A stretch of DNA of 64,000 nt from Haliclona indistincta. Taxonomy: Eukaryota; Porifera; Demospongiae; Haplosclerida; Chalinidae. The notes under the pieces are model-generated. The model was not told where the DNA came from. It worked only from the letters and a program-made list of their open reading frames with translations, and did not search any database. A program made the position numbers and the translations under genes. Location: contig OZ024783.1 of the NCBI GenBank assembly GCA_964017065.1, positions 18,947,752 through 19,011,751 of the forward strand. The letters run 5' to 3'. Shown piece after piece: positions 55,116-64,000 of the stretch; within the stretch, counting starts at the first letter, position 1, and each line of letters begins with the position of its first letter.

Positions 55116-55760
55116 CATCCACTCAACCGTCCAGTGAGTCTGGTGCCCCTCCCACATCACCTGGTGAGACTGAGCTACATGCATACTGAGCACAAGCAAT
55201 GTTCTCCGTCTTATGCTTCATGAAACAATGTAAACGAATGATATCGTCAAACTCGCCTGTAACCAAGTTTTCCAAGCTGTCGTTAAATAATTTTAGCCGT
55301 ATCTAGCTGTTTTCGAGTAGTTATCACTCAGGATAGCACAGCTAGCCTCCAATGACGCCATCTTACCACACGTGACCCCGCCTATTTCCTCCCAAATGGG
55401 TTTAACTATAGGTGTGACATGGTGTAACTGCTCATTAATAATTCAGTGTGATTTGACAAAGTTATAATTCACATCTCATTATTATTCATATCTCTTTCCC
55501 TCTCTCTCTCTCTCTCTCCTAGCTAATAACCCAACATGGGGTCACTGGACCAACCAGAACATGCCTTCTATGAGTTCACGTTCATCAGCTCAGACCTGTT
55601 GGTAGGAAACCAACTCTTGGACCCGGCACCTCTTGTGATGTAGCTGGTAATGATAGCAGCACTGCGGTAGCACCATGCAGCTCTCATCCTGACAAGACTG
55701 GCAGTGGAACAATGCATAGCTCATATAGAGCTGCTGAACCAGTCTATGTGTGTCAGTACT
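55116..55760 (+). pseudogene. Two relic exons, module B copy
   Basis: Exon 55116-55163 (ASTQPSSESGAPPTSPG, phase 1 to 1) and exon 55523 onward (ANNPTWGHWTNQN). Compared with 7005-7252, eight bases (GTTTGCAG) are missing after TTCATCAG at about 55589. That shifts the frame and gives a stop at about 55602-55604. The rest of the tail up to GTGTGTCAGTACTGA is still recognisable. It is therefore more decayed than the module A copy. Confidence 0.6.
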
Positions 55761-55993
55761 GACTAGCTCTAACTATGTGTCATCATGACTACTATCATAC
55801 ACTACTAGCTCATCATATCATGTGTTATCACGTGACTACATACTAATGCATTTATCAGTTGCATTGGTAGATGGTACCGGTAGCATCTGAACTGATTTAG
55901 AATACGGAAGTCAGTAATGATATTCATATCCAGTTCGCTCCGTATATTCTGAATACACGCCCACTTCTCAGTTTTTCTGCTAACTACTGCCAC

Positions 55994-58900
55994 ATGAGTT
56001 CTGTCAGTGAGCAACAGCAGCGCCAGTTGGTAAGAGAGAAAATACTGTATTCAACTAGCACTGTCCCGCAATAAGCTGTGCAGCTGTTGCACGGTGCGAG
56101 CGTAGTTGGGCGCGCGGCCCAACTATAGTGCGAGCGATAGCTGGTTGACAACATCAGTGGCTGCTTTGGCTGACTATAGCTAGTTCAGCTAGTTGCTGTT
56201 GATTGACACCTGACGTGCATTCAGCTTGTGACAAAATATTGATTTTATGTACAGCCATTGATCATGTGTAGGGATCTATATGGTTTGTTAGCAAGTAATG
56301 TCAATCCTGTTACCATTCCATGCTTGTTCCTTGTTAGTTTACATTGTAAACCAGTGATAGATTTCACAACCCTACATCCTTTTGATTTTGATAGAAATCT
56401 TTTAATTTTCTTGTTTGTGTCCTTTTTACTTTTTCAGTGAAGTGCAGTGCACGTGCTGAGCCGTCTTTGTTTTCACCATTGGTTTAGTTTTCCTGTTGTT
56501 GACGGCTTTTCTTTATTATAAACTTGTAGTCGTTGTGCTGTACATATCAGCTCGCCTAGCGACGCCTACGCATGCATGCATGCATACGAGCCCCGCCCAC
56601 ACTTGTTTGTATAGACTTGCACGGCGGTTATTAATCTAGAGTCTTCGAAGAACGGTAAGCTCGTATAGGATCCCCATTCTGCGATTGCCAGATAATTATG
56701 TGTTCTCCATGATCCATACGGCGCGGAGATAGTCAAGCTAGTGCTTGGTCACGTGCGCTAACCACTGCTTGGTCACGTGCACATCGCGCAATCACAATAA
56801 TAATTAACACTTAGCTGACAATGGATCACGATCGAGAAATCGCGGAATTTATAACGCCGTTTCGCTAAAAACAAAGTTCGAAAGGCACCTGCCAGGAGAA
56901 TTTCACGACTGTTCGTGGGTGTGTTGGTCTCGGCACTGCTCGCGTAAAGGTGCTAGGCGAGTGAAAGAAAGAAAAAGTAGAAGAAGAAAACGAAGATGAC
57001 GAAACTCGATTTTCACAGTTTCCAGGTCCGCCTCTTTAGTAACAATTTCGAGCAATCTCCTTGCTACTGTAAGATGGGGTAACGCCAGATAGCAGATCTA
57101 AGTGTCTTTGGAAATATAGAATTCATCACCAGGCGAAATATCAGCGTTTGAACGCTAATACATTGTATGTAGCCGCCATTTTTTTCCCGTTCAACCCTAC
57201 ATAGGGAGGCACTACCGTGCCTCCCTAATGAAGAATACAGAAAATCCAGTGCCGGGTTTTCGCCTGGCCGTCTTCTAAACGTATTGGTGCATGGCATTTC
57301 TATGTCTTCAGTGCAAATTTCACAATATTTTAAGAAAACAAAATGGTTGACCAGAAAATTTGGACATATTACTGTGGCTTAAGGACGCTCGGAAAACACA
57401 TTATTGCACATTCTCAGTGATTTGGGCTACATTTTGCACTCACCTAAACCAATGCTATTTGTACAGACCTTTGCAAGTTGATTGACAGCAGAGATTGTGA
57501 AATGGGCGTTGGGCTGTGCATGACAGCTAGCCTAGTAGCCAACGTCCATTTTATAATTTCTGCTGTCAAGCCACTTGCAAAGGTCTGTATGTACTTTTCA
57601 GTAGCCAGCCCCAAAGTACTAACTTTGCCAGAGCAAAATTTGATGACTCACGAGGTCGCTGCACTTTATTGGCTTCACTTCCAAAGTGAGAGGAGCATCT
57701 TGACCGACTTGAGTGTGAGCAATTGCAGCTACTCACTGGCGAAAAAGGATGCAAATTTGAGACCAGTGCACAAAGGACACGCGAGATATTCGCGAGACAA
57801 TTGGTCAGCATTTACGAGGTTAAAATTCAACCAAAAAATTTAATATTTAAAGGGTTAATGGAGACTATAGCAATCATTGTCTGTTACTACTTACATTATG
57901 TTGTGCTCTACTCACAGAATAAGGAACTATATCGTGCTTGTGATGATGGTAATGTCAGTAGAGTGAGTGACCTGATAACAAAAAGAGCTCAAGTCAACTA
58001 TCATCATCCTGATCAAAGCAATGTGAGTGGTCACATGATGCTAGTAGTAGATCCACACATCAGTATCTACTACCACACACAGTCAGTGGTTGAGCATTTG
58101 GTTCTTTATGTCTGTTAGCCAGTGTCCATCACTGACTACATGTACTCATGGATTTATGAGACTGCGTAACCGGGATTGGAAACGGTGCATGTGCGTTGAA
58201 ACACTCCGCGTCCGTTGCTAGGGTGGACTTGCAATATGGCTGTCAGCTGCGCAGCAACGGTCAAACGACAAACGCTTAAAGGAGACACCTACACACAGCA
58301 GATGCTGTACGAATTGGCTTCACAAGTCAGAGATGCTTGTTTGTCAGCAGATAGAAGCTTGAGCGATTTTTCGTCCTGTAACAGGCCTTAACTTTTTGTC
58401 TTGTATCGAACGAGAAAGCCGGTATTTCACAGGCACACTTAATGCTACAAACAAATTCATTGATGGTACTACCCATTCAGTTGTATGTAAAAATTGTCGA
58501 TCTTTTAAACTGCAAGGCTGTCTTGGCTCCCAGTTGCTTGGTATTGTCCCAAAAAGGATTCCCAAGAATCAACTAAAAACAGCTAAATTCTCTACATGTA
58601 CTCTAGCGACAATTTTGTTCTACACAAATTGCAAATGCAGCCAAATAATACACTACTTTATACAGCAGGCATTGGTAGAAACTACCAAGTAAACCACCAG
58701 AAGCTTCAGTAATTTACAGCAGGGATCCCTGCAAACGCACTGTCTGTTTGGAAATGAAAAACTGCACGCAAACGACTCTTTCAAAGCTATCTCGGTTTAA
58801 AGCATTTACCGTCACTGAGAAGAGAGCGCATTGAGTCTGAAAAGCTGGTTGGATTTCTTAAAGCGCCTTGAACTTTCCAGCAAACAAGTCACAAAGGCCA

Positions 58901-61900
58901 AAAACTAGCCCAAAAATCAGCTTTTTCAATGGGACAAGGAGTGCTTCACAAGGTTTGTACGCGTTGCTATTGATATCGTACCGTCGCTTCCAATCCCGGT
59001 TATGTAGTCTCATAAATCTATGATGTACTGTACATGTGAGCTAGCCCCACCCTACATTGTTGTTACACCTGACGAAGAAGAGCATGGTTCACAACAAACT
59101 ATTTGACTTTGTCTCAGCCTATAATTATTATGGTGTATGTGTGTGTGCGTGCGTGTGTGCGTGCAGGCGGGCGGATGGGCAGGCGGGCAGGAGTGTGTGT
59201 GTGTGCATTGTCCACTAATGGTGGTCGTGGGACTACAGGGTGCCCACACCGGCAGTGGGAGACATGGCTGGTACCTCCTGCGAGCTCCTTGCCTGCGGTC
59301 CAGGAGTGCTCATAGCACAGGCACATCGTACCTGCTTAGTGCACAGGTGCCCTGGCTTGTCCAGGAATGCGTCACCTGTAACTAGAGTTCTAATGAACAC
59401 ATACCCGTGCGCTGAGCTAAGAGCTAAACACGACTACTACAGCATTACTGCAACACTAACGTTATAGCTAGTCCATAGACAGCTCCAGATAAATAATTGA
59501 TGATAGCATAGCTACCATAATGCACTAACCGTGTTCTGAGCTAAGAGCTAAAACACGACTACTCCACCATTACCGTGTGCAACACTCACTGCGTTACAGC
59601 TAGTCCATAAACAGCTCCAGATAAATTGATGATAGCATACTACCGTATAGCGGGAAACTTTCGCGGGAAAAAATTTTCGCGAATTTCGCGAATTACAGGC
59701 TATTCGCGAAAATATTATCCGCGAGTGTCTTGTTTTTATTGACAAAGATAGGGCAATAGCGCTGATTCGCGAAAATATTATTCGCGAAACGCTCTATCTC
59801 TCGCATTCGCGAAAATTTTCTCTCGCGAAAATTTCCCGCTATACGGTAGCTACCATACATGCACTAACAGGTGATTGGCAAGAAGTGACGGTACATGTGA
59901 GACTGAGTGAGGACATCGATATGGATAGGAGGAAGGGTGACACACCCACAATACCGTAAAGAGCTCTTACAAGGACACGTAGCTTTAGAAAGCCATGGAC
60001 TAGCCGCTCGAGCAAGGCTTGCCAGCATAGAAAACGTCTTCATAAGACTATAGATTCAGTGAAGAAGCTACAAAGTGCACTTTTGTGGCGAATTTCGAAC
60101 GGTGAGACGTAAACAAGCGTGTTTTTTGTCCATGCACACACATAGATATAGACGGACACAAACGCATAACCCTGGTGCATACTGCGCACGGGTAATAAGC
60201 AGTGAGAAGCTTTTTTTGCTTTTGTGTGTGTGTGTTTTGTGAGCCTGAGTGAGAACAGACTGCATGATCTGAGCTGGCATTTATTGAGCTGTGTTGATCA
60301 GTCTCAGTAGCACCATATTATCATTGCCTCGATCATGTGCTGTAGCTGTAACCTGTCCTCTCTCTGTTCATCACTCTCAACGTGTGCAGTCTTGTTGGTC
60401 GGCTCTACTGCCGTGAAGAACCACACACGATGCCTTGTGATGATCTGTGCACTTGCTCAGTCTCTGACTGCCTAATACACAATGTGTGATCAACATGTGG
60501 TAAAATACTCTCCAATTAATAAGAACACAGGAGCATTTATGGAATGATGTAGGCATAGATAGATACATCACAGAGGACACTGTTTGATCAGTGTGGGACT
60601 TGCTATATTGAACAACAGGGGATATGGATTATGTAAAATGTTGCATTGTTTAATAATAATCACTGTGTTGTTGTTATCATTCTCTACTATTATACAGTGG
60701 ACACCACTTATCAGAAGCTCAGCGAATGGAAACTCTCAGGTTGTTCGACTGCTCCTGTCACAACCTGAGATAGACATCAATGCCAGATCAGTGGTATGTT
60801 AGTAGATACACACACATGTGTATCTATCTGTCTGTCATTCTGTCATCTGTCTATAAACTAATTATGGTCGACTGCTATGTACTTGGCGAAAGTTATAGTC
60901 AAAACAACAGTTCTTATGACATTTCGGCTTTATGGCTTATTCAGGCGGGTCTGAAGAAGGCATTCTCTTTTGATACCATGGTAATTAATGTACTGCCTAA
61001 GCAAACAGGATACTAGCTGTGGTGAAGAATTTCTAATGTACTTTTATCTGTCTGTCACAATACAATCACTGATATACCAGACCATGTGTACTGCAGTGCT
61101 ACAGTAATCTCATTGTTCTCTTGCTCTGGCTTGCTCCGTCCACTAGTAGACTATTGCAGTACATGTCAAATGATAATAGTATTTCCTGTGATGTGTAGAC
61201 ACTATGTGTCATACTGTACTGGTACACAAGCCATCGTCTGATACTGTAATACACTAGTTACTGTGTTATTACCAACAAGACCAGTTACCATGTGTTGTGC
61301 TTGACAGCACTTCACACTCAATAACCATGTGCTCTTCACTTGTTGTTTATTCTATAGAGTGGATGGACAGCACTTCATTACAGTGCATACTATGGTCACA
61401 CAGCTGTAGCTGAGCAGCTGATTGCTGCTGGTGCAGCTACCGATACAACCGATAATGTGAGTACATGTGTGTCTAGTGATACTGATATGTTGTGTTGTTG
61501 AACAAAGCTGTTCTCATGAAATACAATACAACTACTATAATATCGTAAAGTGCTTACTGTAGATTACACCATACATGTAGATACATGAGCCTGCATGTGT
61601 CTCTGTACCTCTCTGAAGAACATATGAGTTCTTAATTCCAAGTGCATGTTTGTTAGCTATACTTGTCCTCAGTGCTACCAAACCATGTTCTGTAGTTACC
61701 ATCACATAAAAACAGTGATTTGCATGATTGAATTTTGTAGATCTGCGCATATAATATTCTATAGCACAGAGAGTGTGGAAGGGTCTATGTTCATGTATGG
61801 TTCAAGCTATGTTAGAATCAGTTTATGCAGTTTGGGTGTGTTTCTGTTTACAGAATGAACTGACTGCAAATTGATTGTTTCTTAACTGAGTCCATTTCTC

Positions 61901-62027
61901 ATTTTTGGTTTGTGTGTGTGTCATGACTCACACTGTTTTATTGTTACACTATAGGATGGTAGGACTCCACTTGATCTAGCGAGACGTAGGAATCAACAAG
62001 ACATTGTGGACTTGCTGGAGAAAGTTG
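55994..62027 (+). CDS. ANK-family gene, module B paralogue (5' exons only)
   Basis: Five exons match exons 1-5 of the complete gene in length and phase: 55994-56029 (MSSVSEQQQRQL), 57918-58022 ([20 protein letters not shown], one codon longer), 60698-60793 (WTPLIRSSANGNSQVVRLLL), 61358-61456 ([20 protein letters not shown]) and 61955-62027 (DGRTPLDLARRRNQQDIVDL). Exon 4 here has the canonical ankyrin WTALHYSA where module A reads [10 protein letters not shown]. Splice sites are intact. The linker exon (29198-29245 in A) is absent because the matching intron stretch is missing. The P-loop exon expected near 63.0 kb is not found, as similarity to A stops there. The gene is truncated or continues beyond an insertion at the window end. 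Confidence 0.75.
56030..57917 (+). other. Intron 1 of module B ANK gene; no gene seen
   Basis: Unlike module A there is no 9-bp-duplication TIR element. The stretch includes a hairpin at 57468-57597 (ACAGACCTTTGCAAGT with its inverted partner) and a tandem duplication around TGCTTGGTCACGTGC near 56740. The 121-aa frame at 57478-57843 has no recognisable domain. Confidence 0.6.
58147..59022. mobile_element. 876-bp TIR element with 7-bp target duplication
   Basis: Ends CATGGATTTATGAGACTGCG and a complement of CATAGATTTATGAGACTACA, continuing through ACCGGGATTGGAA. ATGTACT flanks both sides (58140-58146 and 59023-59029). Module A at about 13553 shows the empty site. The size of the duplication fits hAT-like elements. 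A 98-aa frame inside is not recognised. Confidence 0.8.
59195..59383 (+). mobile_element. Partial tRNA-derived SINE (body only)
   Basis: Matches the second half of the 13749-14130 copy (CCACTAATGGTGGTCGTGGG, GGCACATCGTACCTGCTTAG, GTGCCCTGGCTTGTCCAGGA) without the tRNA-like head. It sits at the same relative place as the module A SINE, so the head was lost after duplication or the copy was rearranged. Confidence 0.8.
59641..59848. mobile_element. Palindromic MITE rich in TTCGCGAA
   Basis: Begins TACCGTATAGCGGGAAA and ends TTTCCCGCTATACGGTA, with many internal TTTCGCG/CGCGAAAA blocks in both orientations. TA at each end is the likely target duplication. Confidence 0.85.
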
Positions 62028-62754
62028 GTCAGTACATGATAACATGAGCTACGTACTGAGCTATGACGTGTTGTAGAGTCTGACCACACCTATACTATTA
62101 CCATTGTCAACATACTAATACTGTTGAGCCGTGGACATTTACTGTTCATCTATTCTGATCCAGTGGTGGTTTTGAATTGACACTATAGCCCTCTCTCACT
62201 CTCACTCTGTCTCTCCCTCCAACCCTCCCTCCCTCCCTTTCTTCCTCAATCCCTCCTTCCTCCCTCAGCATTTGTAAAAGCTCTCTGTTACTGCATTGGC
62301 CTTGTTAAGATACGTGCGTATGGCTAGTAGTGGTTTTGCAAGACAAAACTCCAGAAAAGTTTTTCGGCCTTGAGCATTGTAACTACACGATCGCTGGTGA
62401 TACAGCTGAAGTGTTTAAACTGGCTTGCAGGACAGCTGTAGTGATTGCCTTTCATCTGATATTTGTATCTTTATCATAACTATTGCTTTAGCTGAGCTTT
62501 AGTCCTTAGCAACCACCATTGATAATTTGCGCAGGCGGTGACAAAGTACCCTTAACCCTCTGACACCTACCTGTCCCGGGTATAATGATAGTATCAGTTG
62601 TCTCTTCATTGCTTACTCTGGCTGCTTCAGCTCTTGTGAAGTACAGATCATGATCCATTTTACATTTTGTTTGTACATGCATGTGTAAGTTATTTTTACA
62701 TGTTCTTGTATAAGTGTGTTTACATAATACATGTTGTGATAATTATTGTAAATA

Positions 62755-63010
62755 CTGTGGTCACATGATAAGTATACTACACTAGCTGTGTTGTGATATT
62801 GTAGATACTGTGGTCACATGATAAGTAGCTACACTAGCTGTGTTGTGATATTGTAGATACTGTGGTCACATGATAAGTAGCTACACTAGCTGTGTTGTGA
62901 TATTGTAGATACTGTGGTCACATGATAAGTAGCTACACTAGCTGTGTTTTGATATTGTAGATACTGTGGTCACATGATAAGTAGCTACACTAGCTGTGTT
63001 GTGATATTAT
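62755..63010 (+). repeat. 52-bp minisatellite at the end of module B
   Basis: About five copies of a 52-base unit (GTGTTGTGATATTGTAGATA, CTGTGGTCACATGATAAGTA, GCTACACTAGCT). Module A has one copy at about 30380-30440, just before the P-loop exon. Confidence 0.95.
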
Positions 63011-64000
63011 CATTGCCGATCGGCAATGATATGTAGGGATGACCTCGAATTAAGATGGCAGCTACTAGCTCATGTGTGAAAATGAATTTTCACACATATC
63101 TCTATTGTTTTACATTTCTACTTCATTTTAACTAAGTAAGTGAATCTGAAGTGTAAGCGCTTGTAGGAAGTCTATGAAAGTCGCCGGGACAGCTTGCTTG
63201 ACGACGATAATCAAGACGCGTAGCGCGGGTGGCGGTGGCAGAAGGAGTCGTGGCGGAGGGACTGCGGCCTTGGTGGCTGTGCCTCGGTGCACGCCTAGCT
63301 GGTGGTAACAAGGAGGTCCATGGTACTCATGAAGAAAGTGCCTCCTCCAGGTCACCCGCGCCCAGTCTTGCTCGGAGTCGGTCTCCTAGCTGTGAGGGCT
63401 CGCCTCAAAGCCAGCGGTCTACTACTTCTCTCTCTTGTCCTTCTAAGTCGCCGCAACGTGTATCACCGTGTCTATCTGAGTCTAACTTGTTGTCTCGGAA
63501 ACCTCACATGAGACGTCCTCCTTTTCTTCTTCCTACTCCTACTCCTCTTGCTCCTCTATCCAACCCTCTCACTTCTACTCGAGCGGCAGTATTCTCTCAC
63601 GCCTCTCTCTTTTTGTCTCTACTTCTATCTATTATTCTAATTCTTTCTCTTCATTGAAAGTTCCTGCCCTCATCGCCTTCTAACCGGCCTCTACTAAGTC
63701 CGCTTGCTCAATCTACTGTTTTCTTGTCTAGACTCTACCCTACCTATTATTATGCCTCGGTGGGCGGAGCCACGAGGCATACAGTAGTTCGTCGGTTTGT
63801 CATTCATTCATTCTGTCCGCAGGCAGAACTCCGCGTCGGCGAAAAACTAAGTGCTGATACTTGCAATACATGTTCAACTCGGTGTTGCCTCGGAATTGAA
63901 TTGATAGACTTTTGGTTCCAAAGCTTCGTTACCTTGAATGGCATTGCTGGACTTGCTCAGCATTGTGGGACTTCGCTGAAGATAAAGCTGTCCACTATAG
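63011..64000. other. Unrelated sequence beyond the module B breakpoint
   Basis: Begins with a short palindrome (TCATTGCCGATCGGCAATGA) and does not match module A. Ser/Pro-rich open frames (63229-63657) and the complement strand frame at 63128-63355 have no recognisable domain. TATGCCTCGGTGGGCGGAGC with an inverted end CCACGAGGCATA at 63749-63782 is a MITE-like hairpin. It may be the start of a mobile element that cuts the ANK paralogue. Confidence 0.5.

Noticed and set aside
57478..57843. 121-aa frame in the module B ANK intron
   Set aside because: It overlaps a hairpin, has no recognised motif, and lies between two well-supported exons of the ANK gene.
63229..63657. 142-aa Ser/Pro-rich frame as a gene at the window end
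   Set aside because: No domain, no splice context and no paralogue in module A; low-complexity composition.

Overview
This is a eukaryotic, metazoan-type genomic window. It has intron-rich genes with GT-AG splice sites, pyrimidine-rich intron ends, many minisatellites, and stacked transposons. The gene families (a cyclic-nucleotide-gated-type channel and ankyrin/Roc-COR/Death proteins) together with the repeat style suggest an early-branching animal, probably a sponge. That placement is inference. Nothing looks bacterial, and there is a 200-base assembly gap at 48153-48352.

Layout. The window is a tandem array of one ~30 kb module: a CNG-channel gene followed by an ankyrin (ANK) gene of the Roc-COR-Death type. 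(0) Bases 140-892 are the 3' end of a Death-domain gene from an upstream module. (A) Bases ~1021-34374 hold module A. It has a broken CNG gene (1980-5907), two relic exons (6422-7252), and one complete ANK-Roc-COR-Death gene (ten exons, 7523-34374, predicted 1053 aa). Its introns are full of nested transposons: two TIR elements with 9-bp target duplications, four TTAA-flanked MITEs, and a BEL/Pao retrotransposon carrying an intact hAT element. (B) Bases ~36384-63010 hold module B. It has a CNG gene with intact first exons and three tandem copies of its S4-to-S6 exon cassette (39623-53707), the relic exons again (55116-55760), and an ANK gene (55994-62027) whose similarity to A stops near 63010. 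A degraded LINE (34.9-36.3 kb) lies at the A/B boundary.

How the genes relate. The complete ANK gene resembles DAPK1 without the kinase: ankyrin repeats, a P-loop and Roc-like GTPase motifs, a COR region and a C-terminal Death domain. This suggests a signalling or cell-death adaptor. Its COR region contains a 123-codon in-frame tandem duplication. The channel gene encodes S1-S6 with clear CNG-B-like motifs but a non-canonical filter. No exon for the C-linker or cyclic-nucleotide-binding domain was found. Why channel and Death genes alternate in tandem is unknown; shared duplication history is enough to explain it.

Coordinates of exons come from reading splice sites and phases by eye, supported by comparison of the two modules. 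Family names for transposons rest on target-site duplications, terminal repeats and protein motifs visible here, not on database searches.
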